Below, in pieces: positions 31,424 through 43,104 of a DNA stretch of 64,000 nt. The notes beneath the pieces were generated by a model, which was not told the origin of the DNA, did not search any database, and was given only the letters and a program-made list of their open reading frames with translations. Positions within the stretch are counted from its first letter, which is position 1. Every line of letters starts with the position of its first letter. The position numbers were made by a program, and so were the translations under genes. This DNA comes from Oidiodendron maius Zn (taxonomy: Eukaryota > Ascomycota > Leotiomycetes > Myxotrichaceae), in NCBI GenBank assembly GCA_000827325.1, contig KN832885.1, positions 868,001 through 932,000 on the forward strand, in the 5' to 3' direction.

Positions 31424-33510
31424 TCAAGAGGAAAAGTGTGGAGCATTGAGGACTATGCCCATGATTACTCCTCCTAGAGTGCCAGCGATAGGAATCGTCA
31501 TGATCCATGAGAAGAGCAAGAGGCTAACTCGTTGCCAGTTGACTGCCTTGAAGGTGCCGTTGCAGAGCCCAACACCCACGGTAGCACCGGTGATACACAT
31601 GGAAGTCGAGACGGGGAGGGAATACTGCGAGAAGACGAGAACGGTGATGGCGGCGCCCATCTCCATGGAGGAACCTCTGCTTGGTGAGTGGTACGTGATC
31701 TTGTTGCCCATAACTATTCAAGAATTAAGTCAGCATACGGCTTTTAAGTCAATAGGCACATCATCCAGAACTGCTTACCCTTCATAATATTGTAGCCATA
31801 AGTGATCAGGCCTATTGAGATGCAACCAGAGAGAACAGCAAGTTGCCAGATAGGGACAGGAGCTTTAGCAGCAGCGGCATTGCCGGTCGACCAGGCGGCG
31901 TAGATGACGGCCCAAGGACCGACCGAGTTTCCAATATCATTCGCACCATGCGCAAAGGATGCAGTACAAGCGGTAAGGACCTGGATGAACGAATATGTGT
32001 ACTCGACTTCGTTGGGGTACTTCTCCGCGTGTGCGTACACACGCTGCATGCGCTTGCCATCTGGCGTGCCAGCGATACCGCTCTGCGCAGCATGGATGTC
32101 GTAGTGGATACCATAGAGAGCACCGCATATAATCGTAGCAGGAATACGCTTGGCGAGAATCTTCATGTTTTGCAGCTCGTAGATCTGGCCTGGACCCATG
32201 GGGTTGTCACGGAGGGTGCGCATGGCCCAGCCAAAAGGACCACGCTTCTTCAGTAGCCTCTCATGCAATTTGTTGTCGCTCTGGGCCATCATCTGCTTGT
32301 AAGAAAGTTGCGCGGCCTCATCTGCGACGAGATTCTTTTCATTGTTCTCGGTGGGTGGTGTGGAAGGCACTTCACCAATCTCGGTATTGTTAGGATCAGA
32401 CTTAACACCGGATTCGGTTTCAGGTGTAGACTCGTCTTCCTGGACTACAGCGTAGTTAGGAACAATGGCCCGGTCAGCGTGTTCAGGCTCTGGGCGTTTG
32501 AAGAGAAGAGGGCCTTGGAGGAACATCCACCATTTGACACCATTATCCTTCTTAATGATCTTTGCGTGCAAGAAGGGAACGAAGAAGATGGCTGACAGGA
32601 GGGCTACGCCACTGCCTGTACCCATAGTGACGGCGGCAACATACCACGCAGGCTTCTTGTTTAAACCCAGGCTGGGAGTGCCTTTGTAGACGATGGACAG
32701 TGTGCAAATGGTTCCGGCGACAAGGAAGAAGAAAGGTGAGCTATAGACGGCCCATGGCACGGGATTCTTGCGAATGTGCACAACCAGCTTTATAAGCAGG
32801 AAGATGCTAGCAGCAAAGCCACCCGAGATGACAGGAGCTATCCCAAGACCAGCAAAGATGGCGCCAAGTCCCTTTCCACCATTCCAACCCCACTGCACAT
32901 GGGAGGCTCCAACAGTTGCAACACCAACACCAGCGACGGCCGAGATAAGAGAATAAGTCGAAGAGACATGGGCGGAATGTCGCGTACACCACATGACCCA
33001 GGAAGAGGCAGCTGCGAGCGCGCAGGTAAATGCAAGCATCTGAACGCCAGCATCACCGCGGAAGGCTGCGTTGGGAATGATGCCGTTCTTGATTGTGTCG
33101 GCTGTTCGCGAACCCACGGCTATTGCCCCAACCATCTCAAATATTGTGCCAAGCACCATTGCCTGTCTGTAGGTGACAGACCTCGATGAGACGCTCGTTG
33201 CCCAGGAATTGGCCACATCGTCTATCTAATTAGTCTGCGTCCGTCGGACACGGAAGGAATCTAAGGCACTCACTTGCGCCATTGTTGTAGGCATCGAGCA
33301 TGGCAAAAAAGGTGCCGATGGCAAAGATATAATCATACTCGTGGAGCTTTATTTTGGCGAGTGATAAGCCGTTGTTGACCGATGCTGGATGCTGGAGATA
33401 GGAGAGAGATAGCACGAAAGAGCCATTATATACAATACAATAACGCAACCACCCTTGCCAGCTTGAGTGAGCGACCTCACCGAGGCGTGTTGTATCGCAC
33501 AAAGGCACAT
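31424..33510 (-). CDS. PHO89: PiT-family sodium/phosphate symporter (PHO89/pho-4 type)
   Basis: Four exons (33481-33510, 33274-33391, 31779-33221, 31424-31713; 1881 nt, 626 aa). The small first exon (ATG at 33508-33510, MCLCAIQHAS) is inferred from a GTGAGG donor and a CTATCTCCAG acceptor that restore frame. The protein carries the two inverted PiT signatures: YDYIFAIGTFFAMLDAYNNG then ANDVANSWATSVSSRSVTYR near the N-terminus, and CTASFAHGANDIGNSVGPWA in the second half. The C-terminal repeat has GYNIMKVMGNKITYHSPSRG. A long hydrophilic cytosolic loop sits between. It imports phosphate at the plasma membrane, and in fungi it is usually induced by phosphate starvation. Confidence 0.93.
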
Positions 33511-36071
33511 GTAGCAACCAGATACCACGTTTTTATGTCACGGAGCGTGATTCGCGATAAGGACGACAGCCATTTTCACAGGCGTCTTGGTACAAGCCTT
33601 GGTATGGGCCATTCCCTACCTTCGAGCTGACTTCAGAGTTCAATGCTGGCCGGAAGCAGCAGGCAGAAGCAGACCCGGTCCTAAGTGGCTTCGGGGATGG
33701 CGAGCTCGTCGGGGCACTGGCAGCTTGGCAGTGTCTTGGAAACTTGTGGACTGCTTGGCGGCGGGACAGCGAGGGCTTTTATGTGCGCAGATTGTACGAC
33801 AGTTGAAGTGTCGTTCGTAGACGGACCTAGTCGAGGCCTCTTGGCGAAGGAAATTCGAAGCTTGGCGGAACATTTGACACTCTTGGCAGGCTTGGCCACA
33901 ACACGCCATCTTCCTATGAGGATGTCTGAGACCAACACGTGGGTGGTATTGAGCCCTGTTTGCAAATGGCGTTTAAACCTTCTAGAAGGTTTTTTCAATG
34001 TTCCTTCTATCGTGTGTGAAGTATGGCGGCAATGCAAGAGGTCGCATCAGTAGGACAGCTGCGCATTTGACAGGAACTACATCAGCCCCAATCAATAGTG
34101 CGAAAATCTGGCCGGCGTATCTAATTGGTAGAATTAGTTCCCACTGATTACCGTCCCTGAATCCGGCATACCAGCCCTTCCTTGAGGGACGCCAGGGAGC
34201 TGCTGCTAAGGCTCAGCTAAATCCCGACCGCTGCCTGAGCATCAAATCTACCAAACACGCCCTATCATTTAGAATATATCCAAAGATGGGAGGTTAGACA
34301 CCTCCCAAACTCCGCGAAACTAGGCCTAACCAACCCTAGCCACCAACCCCTAACCTTTGTGTCAAAAATTGTCATATACTTCGAGATTTAGTCCTCGACG
34401 GAGTTAATGCCTTAATAGTATTATATATCTCTTATAGTCTTTATTGTTATCTAAGAGGTTGTTTTAAGTAAAGATAGAGGAGAAACTTATGGGCCTATAA
34501 TATCTAGCTAGCTATAAAATGATAGCTTCTATCCCCTGGATTCTATTATACCATTTAGTCGCCTGGATTTCCCTTATGCTAATTGTATAGTTCCATTAAA
34601 TATAATAGGGTTAGAAATCCAAGAAGTGAGAGAAGAGTGATTTAACTCTACATAATAACTTTTAACCATAGGCCCCTAGCTAGACGTATTCCCTTCGGTT
34701 AGAGGGGGTTATTAAAGTGCATTTAGTACCTAGTAAAGCTATAATAGGCCATGCCCTTGTTATTAGTGTAAGGTAGTAGATGTACATTACAGTATTTTAC
34801 TTCCTACATCTTCTATAATGTGGCGCTATATAATCATATGTAACCTTTTGCCTTTAACACGGCTCACACGCTTTTTAGGTACCATTTTAATAGGTGCCGA
34901 TACTTCTATTGCATTAAGATATCGTTGATCTGACTGCTGGTAGCAATTAAACTTTAGAAAATGGACTCGGCCGCTAGGGATCTTAAAACTAACGTTTCTT
35001 GGCACAAGATGGATGGGGAATTGGCTTAGCCACTTGGGGAGGATAGGTCCGAAGTAAGGTGGATTGAAACGACTTCGCCGGAAGTGGATTTCGTCGGATT
35101 ATGAAGTCTCTTCGTTTACCAGCCTTTGCACCCGAATGCAGACTAAGGAGCCGGAAGCCAGGGACACTGCATCAGTGCAAGTCTTAACTACTGCAGCCTC
35201 AATTCGAGCCTCAGAGCAGAGCTTTAACTGAAGCTTTAATTGAGCGAGATATAGCATCAAAATATTAGCAATATCGGTCTATCGAAGAGCAGATTGCTGC
35301 ATTATCCAGCCCTGTTACTTAACAGACTGACAATACTGACAGCAGCAAACCTAGTCAGCGGACGCTTCGTCTTGCAGATCGCGCTATCTGGGGGCGACTC
35401 TCGCATCAAACGAAATCATGCCATCAAGCACTAAAAAGTATACGGGAATTGAAAAGCATCGTTGCAACGAAGGGTGCGCAGCGATTAATAAAATTTTCTC
35501 AAAAGAGTTTGTGTAGAGTGACAAACTGCAGTTTTTTATCGCTACTACAGTGTTATGGGAGGCAAGGCGAAAACCCCCTACCTCAGTTTCTGAAGAAGTC
35601 TATGGCCGTACACGCCATACCATCTTACTGACGGTGACAAACGCCGGTCAAGGCGTGAAACTTCTGACTGTGACCGTCTTATTGCTTAGTCTTTCTGCAC
35701 TCCTTGCGGTTTGATGCAACAGAGCTCAAAGAATTATCAGGTTCCCGAGACAAAACGCCCTTCTGCTCAGTGGTTAATGCAGAATCATCGGTTTTGAGGT
35801 CGCTAGGTGCTCTCGGTCCCAAAGTTGTTCTAATAGGGATAAGGTTGCAAGAACTATCGATATTAAGTAGTGCGTCTAATGTACTGCTTGGTGGTTGGAC
35901 TTCGTCCTTGTTGGCAGATGAGAAGTTTGATTAGGCCGAAGAATTATCACTTACTGTAGAACCAGCCTTACGGATAAGTTTCATCAAAACAACGGATGAA
36001 CGACGGACCGGGGAGAGTATGTGTTGGCAGCTAGAGCTAGAGCTCCGTCTTAGAAGAACAGCTAATTATAA
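33511..36071. other. 2.5-kb decayed region, no intact gene
   Basis: 33.6-34.05 kb is G+C-richer with open frames on both strands but no motifs. 34.3-35.4 kb is A+T-rich, with a short hairpin at 34288-34306. Around 35.28-35.63 kb a plus frame reads KPSQRTLRLADRAIWGRL and IKFSQKSLCRVTNCSFL with a TAA upstream; this is probably debris. Confidence 0.45.
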
Positions 36072-37075
36072 TCAACTGTTTTGATCCCATATTGCGTATG
36101 CAGTATCACCGAAGTGATACAAAAACTTACCAAATGCTATTAGAATAGCATTATCCGGCGGAAGTGTGGATGGATAAAGCTTTAAAGGCTTGTCTGTGTC
36201 TAATTGATATGAACAAGGATCCCTAGGCCAGATGTATTTCCAAGTTAGCCATTGACCACTAGTTGCAGTCATTGCGCGGCGGTTCGCCGTGCTACTATTA
36301 GCCTGAACCACTTTTATATCTGACTCAAAGTAGATTCTTATAGTATTGACCCTGCCCTGTAAGAGTCCATAACGCGCGAGTCCAAAGATACACTGCCACA
36401 CGCGCTCAAATGACACATCTTCGTGTATTGGCAAAGGATCCATGCTCGAGTTTTCTAGGTTACTAAGTTCTTGCGGCCGTCGAAAGCTGTGCCTTGGAAA
36501 TTGATCAACAAGATATAGAATCAAGGTATCGATAAACACTGGACAGGCCCGGCCATGGCGTAGATAAAAATGCAGGCCGAGGTTGAAAAGCCGACAGAGG
36601 AGGTCAAAGATTCCTGGGAAGCCAATTAGTAGCTTCTGGGGACCATTGTATTCCCGCTGGTACATATGAAGACTCGAACTGTGATCTCTAGGCGGTGAAC
36701 ATGTGCTAGTGAGATTGGTAACATAACCCATGTCGGTAAAGCCTAAAATTTCGCAAGAATACAGTCAAGCTGATATAACGGCTGTACATGTTCATTTGTA
36801 TCTTCGCGGCGAATAAGTTCCTGGAGCTCGGATCTTGTCTTGTGGCAACATCTCAGTAAGCCGAGGCTCGGCACTATACCTGGTAACTTATATAATTCGT
36901 AGGCAATATAGCTAGGGCAGTAACGATCGCGTGAGTTGCGGCTACGTTCGCCGGCTTGGTCTAGTGTTGGTGGAGGAGTTCGTATACAACTCCGCAGGAT
37001 ATAGAGGTAGATTCTGTCACAAATTTCCCGGGAAGAAGATAAAGGCGGATTTGAAAGTTCCTGCCATCGAGAACA
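36072..37075 (-). pseudogene. Broken fungal conserved protein (F-box-like / DUF type)
   Basis: On the minus strand one frame reads ELSNPPLSSSREICDRIYLY, then TPPPTLDQAGERSRNSRDRY, YIAYELYKLPGIVPSLGLLR and QPLYQLDCILAKF. It then meets a TAG and resumes ALPTWVMLPISLAHVHRLEI. The next part (YNGPQKLLIGFPGIFDLLCR, LDTDKPLKLYPSTLPP) is in another frame, 36072-36731. The order PREIRDxIYxYIL, leading-strand hydrophobic blocks, 'P-TW' and a C-terminal domain is common in large families of uncharacterised ascomycete proteins. At least one stop and one frameshift, and no start in the first frame, indicate a pseudogene. Confidence 0.6.
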
Positions 37076-37700
37076 ATTGATTCGCTGTTATCTGTACGTC
37101 GAAGTGAGCGGGGAGGCTTTGATAGTGATTCCATTGATCTTACGGATCCCGGTCACGTGACTAAAAGAGGTCCCAGCAATTGCTGCAACCTCGCTTTGTT
37201 GGATAATACGTGTATTGAGTGGTTCAGTAAGAAGTGCTCTCCTCTTCCTGCTAATGAGGTATGACCCCTATTATAAGCTCTGCCACATTAAAATATAGCT
37301 GTCCAAAACACCCTATTATAACAGAAGTAGTCGGGCACGTGGTCCGCTGGTCGCTGCATTTTTGCCCGGCATCTCAGGCACCAAGCCCACAGTGCATTTG
37401 CGCATTGGACCAGCGACGGCCTGTTCTGGCTCGCCTGGTACAGATTACCTTCGCCTAGAAGCACCTTTTGTGTTCGTTGGCGGTATTGTCCAGGAGGCTA
37501 CAAAGGATAGGCAGGGGCTAACATGTTCCGGTCACCGAGAACTGCAACTTTCTCTAGAAATGGCTGAGCTTCTCCTTTGTAGGCCGGAGCAATTTCTTCT
37601 TGGACATGGGAGTATGCACTGCGTCTACCAATCGGAACACCGCATGGAGTCGGAGAGATGTGATCGGGATGACCGGCATGTTCCGCAGCTCAGCGCCTTC
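37076..37700. other. Intergenic
   Basis: No supported gene between the two minus-strand pseudogenes. Confidence 0.4.
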
Positions 37701-38193
37701 TCATTGCAGCGCATCTAGCTCTATGAACGAGTGGTGTGGGCTAGGAACCGTAGATCGTTGCAACCACCGGGGACCCAAAGCTCCAGCGGCACTGATTCGT
37801 AACCCTGGTCGCAGCTGAAGCAGCTGCAAAGAGTCAAACCCAACCGGATTAAGCTGGGGCAGAAACACTCCTAAATCCCGAGTAACATATATGGGGAAGT
37901 TCTGCTTGTACTCCGGATAATGCGAGCGTGACTTCCTCATAGATAACGTCATATAAGGCGGCGACGTTCTCGTGCTTTGGCTCTTTCATTATAGAAATCT
38001 CGCGGATAGCAGTAGCAGGAAGGCCGTCTCTAGGATCAACGCGGATTTGCTTAAGAGCTACGAGTTCACTGGTTTTAGGACTTCGTCCTTTAAAGACCCG
38101 GTATAAGTTAGTGCCCGCGCCATAGAATTTTGGAGAGGAGAGTGTGAGAGACAGGATAACGAATGGAATGGAATATGGTGGCGGAAAATCCAA
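37701..38193 (-). pseudogene. Pho85-like cyclin-dependent kinase with the middle deleted
   Basis: The minus-strand frame to 37849 reads [48 protein letters not shown] (a PSTAIRE-type helix) and [11 protein letters not shown]. The neighbouring frame then continues [40 protein letters not shown] and GLRISAAGALGPRWL, which is the extreme C-lobe of a Pho85/PhoA CDK. The intervening catalytic loop, DFG, activation segment and most of the C-lobe are absent. The junction lies near 37,920-37,940 with a frame change. No ATG precedes the N-lobe. It cannot encode an active kinase. Confidence 0.8.
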
Positions 38194-39045
38194 TATAACT
38201 CACCGACAGGATCATACCGTAGCGTAAGAGCCATCTCCGAGCCTTTTTAACTGCTGGATCCAACTTGCTTTGGTATTGTCCATCTCCGCTTTACATCAAG
38301 GTCTTGAACAATGAGTCGGGGTCCAGCACTTCGCGAAGTTCTCGCACTATACGTGAATGGGCTGTCTGGATAGTGCATCTTATAAACTCCAGAGAGTACG
38401 ACTAGGATATAAATATTGGACCAGCCGCAACTAAGATGAACTGTTGATCGTGTCATGTAATTTTAATCAGTTGAGATGCGGAGTGGTAACGTATCGAATC
38501 TATACCTCGCGAGAGGTTAAGAATAGTATTTGCAGCATGATACATTATAGAATACATTTAGGTATAGTGATATTTTTAACCAACTATGGGAAGTCGAGAA
38601 GGCCTGTCCGACAAGAGCTGAGATGACACGTTGATGATTACACATAAGAGTACTGTCACCTGTCGCCTTAGGTGTAGATGATCTGGCATGCGCCGCCTTC
38701 TAGTAAGGTTGGCTCCACGAGGTATATCTACCCAACTCCAGATACGATGTCTTTGTTCTTCAAGCGATAAATAAATCTGCCAAGTAGCTACTCTAACAGG
38801 ATATCCCTTGCCACGCCATTCTCTCCAAACGCAGAGAGTCGCTCGCACCCTTGCTATACTCATAGAGGAGGGAGAAGACCACAACGCCAAGTGGTGGGCT
38901 GATTCTGCCAATACCAGGATTTATGTCACCTGTTAGTACGCTGCTACTGACCACCAAAGCCAAGTGAAACATTCAGGTTACATCGTGTACTGACAAAGCG
39001 GCGCTCCAACGCCTCAGATCAGTGAGCTCCTCGCTGAGAGGCAGA
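38194..39045. other. Intergenic
   Basis: No supported gene. A 111-codon minus frame at 38576-38911 has no recognisable domain. Confidence 0.4.
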
Positions 39046-40021
39046 TCACGGTACCTTAGCCATCTCAGACACCTTGTTGCTCAGCTCAGCTTGATCGGGC
39101 CTATCGCTCGCCACTGTTAGGGTCTCGCCGCAGGTTTTCAAGTCGATGTGCCGCTGTTCGTCCAATCAGCTTTCTGCACCAAGAGCATATGAAGAAGAAA
39201 GCTGCCTCCAACTGCTGCGAGTTAGAATCGGATGAAGAACGAACCTTTAAAGCATCTTTCCGCGAGAAGGACCTCTCACAGCGTATACACGGGTACGGCT
39301 TGACCGCCAGATGAATTCGCTGATGCCGCTTCAGGTCGTGGCTCCGGTTAAATCCCTGGGCGCACTGGTGGCACTTGAAAGGTCGATCATATTGCTGCTG
39401 CTGCTGGTCCTGGTGTCCCTTATTATGGTCATACATGTGCTTTTCGCCTATCCGGTACGGATGCTGCAAGCTCATGCCCCCAATGTGCGCTTTCTGAATG
39501 TTCGAGTCAGGGAAGTGAGGGATTGGTACCTCCATGGCCGGAAGGCTGCACCCACCGTTTTGGCTGGGACTGTGGCCCTGTGGCCCTCCCGCTGAGGGAC
39601 GGGCCGCCGAGATGGGCGATAATCGAAGAACTTGGAAAGGATTGGGTAACTGCTGCGAAGGGGAGGGTTGCAAGTATGCTGGGAAGGAAGAATGCTGGAA
39701 GGCTGACGTGGGAGGGTTAAGATATGCCTGTGAGGATGAGGGGCCAATACCATAGGGATGGGTGGCAAGGGAGTGGCGTGGAGGTGTGTGTAGATTTGAT
39801 ATTCCATTATCTATCTGCTGCGTCTGGTACCTCTGTCCATGCTGAGGATTCTGGTTAGGCAAGTTCTGATACAGGCTGCCGGGGGAACTGAATGAAGCTG
39901 GAAAGGGTGGAAGGCTGAGACTATACGAGGGCGAGCTCGTGCTCCGATTTGAGAGGTCCAAGGGTGACGAGTTCGCTGAACGGTCGATATTACTCCTTTG
40001 CTCCTTCAATGGCGCAGACAT
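39046..40021 (-). CDS. C2H2 zinc-finger transcription factor
   Basis: Exon 1 (39245-40021) and exon 2 (39046-39153) are separated by a 91-nt intron (donor GTTCGT, acceptor CGAACAG), giving 294 aa. A Ser/Pro/Gln-rich N-terminal two-thirds precedes a poly-Gln run and two fingers near the C-terminus. Finger 1 is FKCHQCAQGFNRSHDLKRH (Cys217, Cys220, His233, His237). Finger 2 is YPCIRCERSFSRKDALK, completed across the splice by RHIDLKTC (His261, Cys267). The linker HLAVKPYPC and the FSRKDALKRH signature place it with fungal two-finger regulators. Without splicing, the second finger is lost. Nuclear; target genes unknown. A long upstream region without genes may hold its promoter and leader. Confidence 0.88.
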
Positions 40022-43000
40022 GGAGGGCGGGAGAACTATTCCTCAAAGCGGTGTGCTCGTTGCGGCGATGATAAGCTGAAAGCAGATATGCCGAAGGAGT
40101 AGGAAGGTTTGCGCGTTGGAGGCGACATGCTATTAAGTGGAAAGTGTCCAGCGAGTTTCCATCAGAGAGGGGGATAAGGGTCTGCTAATGGTGCTAGAGA
40201 ATGGTACTATTCCCCAAAGTAGCAGCAGACCATCAGGTCGGATTGCGTGAGGAGCATCGGTCAGGATGTTAGAGATCCCGGTGGCGAGAAGGCGCGTTCG
40301 ATGGGCTGGGCAGAAGAATCAAAGTATGACGGATGGATGAAGGCAGGAGGATACTTGGACGATGAGCAGATGGCGGAAACGCAATAAATATCTCTCCATT
40401 CGCGGGAGGGATATAGACACGGAGATATATACATTTGCCTGCTCGGGTTCTATATGAGCATGGATTGCATGTCGATGAATTACCTCTTCAGCCAGTTTTC
40501 CAGTCTTACCTTCCCGTCTTATTCCATGCAGGCCAAGACTTATCGCGTATCCACCATTCTACCTAGTCTCGATACCGCCGTGCCAGTTCACGCATGCGTA
40601 CGGCTGAGGATATATCGACACCAGGTGTCAATCTTGCTAAGCATCAGTGCACCACAGCACGAAGAACACACTCAAAATACAAAAAGTATACACGAATAAT
40701 AAATATGGCCGACTAACTATAGTCGAATACTCTACTCGAATAAGCGCACTCACGTAATGGCACTCACATTAATGCACTCCAAAGCAATTTTATTCTTAGG
40801 TTAGGAGGTATGCGCTCCAATGCCGTGAGCACGTACTATAGAATTAGTAGGTTCGCACGACAAGAGTAGTGTGTACGTATAGTAATACTAGTGAGGGACA
40901 ACTGCAAATTAGTGTGCACATATCTGGCAAGGCAGAGTACCAGACAAGCTCTAGGTGCGCTGCTTAGTTACATCGACACACCTAGGGTCCATATATCCCC
41001 TGCCCATACGGCCGTTCCTCGTACCCATATCCCTATCTATATCTGTAATACAAGGATGCTTTTCTTAAACTATTGACTGGCCCCACTTTTAAGAGCCACT
41101 TATGTCACCGCGTCACCTCCCGGAACAGCAGCCGTGAAGGAAGCAGAAGGAGACTCTGCAGCCGGCTTGCTGAGATCGGACGTTTCTCGGCCATCGCCGC
41201 ATGCTCCTCGTCAGAAACCAACACCTCGCGGCGGACCCGGACGTGCAGACTGACTGCGTATTGGTTGGAAGAGATATATTTGTCCGCGAAAAACAGCAAA
41301 CCTACAGATCCTAGGCAACCTCGTAGAAGATTACAGGGGTTGTCCTTTCCCATCTTTCGCTTGTGGTTTCCGAATTGGATTTCCGAGCCTCTTTCGTGTC
41401 CTTATATCCTTACGGTGGCTTCTTAATTTCTGGATTGAAAGATTCATCCTAGTGACTCGGAGTATGCGCATGTCATACTGCGGTTGGTTTAAAGGGATCG
41501 TTTCACTCATTACCCCAACAAATTTGAATAAAACCTAAAGTCATGCCTTTAAACATAGGCTTCGTCTTTGTATAGTCGAACGATCTCTAAACTTCGTGAT
41601 CAGTGAAGGTATCCCTGCTTTACGAGCCAACCTATGGCCCGGGTTCTGAACAGGCCCATACCGTACGGCGCGTTACATTCAGTTTCTCTGCGTCCAGAAT
41701 ACCAATATTTTCCTTTCAGCACTCGTACGATTGGCAATAAGACTGGACGTTATGAAAGTCCAGAAATTTCAGATGGTGTCAGTCTACCCTTACAAAAAAA
41801 TTATACATTTTTTGAGGGCGTATTTAAGAAGGCTCTTTGCAGAGTAGCTATTTTCTTTGTATACCATTTAGCAATTTGATATATTGTGAACGAGCTGCAT
41901 TTGCCTAAGAGTCTCTTCACAAAACATTACAGAGGAGCTAGGACTACTACTGTCTTCAAACAATACCAAATCAGCCCTCTTGCCACCCATCCATGATACC
42001 CAGAAAAGGCGAATGAGTCCAGCCGATCCAAACGGAGCAGCTCGCCTCCTCGATGCACTTAAGTTGTGCGGTCCAAAGATAGCTACCGTTGAAACACTCT
42101 ATAATGGTATCTGAAGGATATTCGGGCATTCGGATCCGAACAACTGATTCGTATATCCGTAATGTAGCGAGTGGCGGCGCACCATATATATTGTGTGGTT
42201 ATATGCAGCTTAGAACTTGAGTCAACTGAATAACAACGATTCCACACACATACTGATGAATCCTTTGATCCTGTAACCTCTAATACTATCGTTTCGAGTT
42301 TGCGCCTCTGCAGAGGACATAAAGCGAGTTCCTTCATAGAGTAAGAGACAAGTAGTTGATCCCTACCAGTAGTTGATCCCTACCAGTCGAAAACTCGCGT
42401 TTGTGACGTGACAGCTGTGGCTTAGGAAGGATTATGGCTTCTTGGGTCGAAATGGCATGGCTGACCAGCCCATCATCAACTCCTCTATATCGGTCCGCAC
42501 GTCGCTAGCCTTTAGCCCACGTCTCACTACCACTTATATTAGAGCCTCACTAACGCTGCCCACTCGTGCCACGACCAAGGCCCCCTGTATGATTCTGTCC
42601 AAACTGGAATGGTAGTGGCAGCCAGGGTTGGTGCCCGGATTTTGGCTGTATATCGCGGAGGGTCTCGTCAAAGATAGAATCTTCTTGAACTGTAGTGATA
42701 CACGCTAGGGATAGCGCACTAATACTGCTTATATATGCTTACAGATCCTTACGGACCGTTAATGAAACTTGCGGTCTGTTACCATCTGAAGTGTATATAA
42801 GCTCTAGTTGGAGACCTATCGTATTAAGCAGTTAAGCCACTCACTATACTCTCATCAATTAAAGTAAGCTTTCATCCTGATATAATATTATGAGATGTGC
42901 ACCCCGTTAGCTTTGTGATATCTTAATACCTCACAACGCTATCCTTCTTGAGTTCTCCTCTCAAGACTGGCTAAGAAACAGTGTTTTATATTAATCACAG

Positions 43001-43104
43001 ACAGTTGATACTAACCCCTCTGACAAAGCATCTGCACTGCTATAACTTTTGACGAAACAATATGAAAATTGAACTTGTGGCCATCCAGTCTAAATATGTA
43101 CTTT
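40022..43104. other. 3-kb intergenic region
   Basis: The first 400 bp are CT/GA-biased leader-like sequence of the C2H2 gene. The remainder has no recognised gene. A two-copy 19-bp direct repeat (AGTAGTTGATCCCTACC core) lies at about 42350-42390. Confidence 0.45.

Noticed and set aside
33681-34053. Open frames of about 120 codons on both strands
   Set aside because: Mutually overlapping, no motif, no splice continuity. A G+C-rich stretch with few stops by chance.
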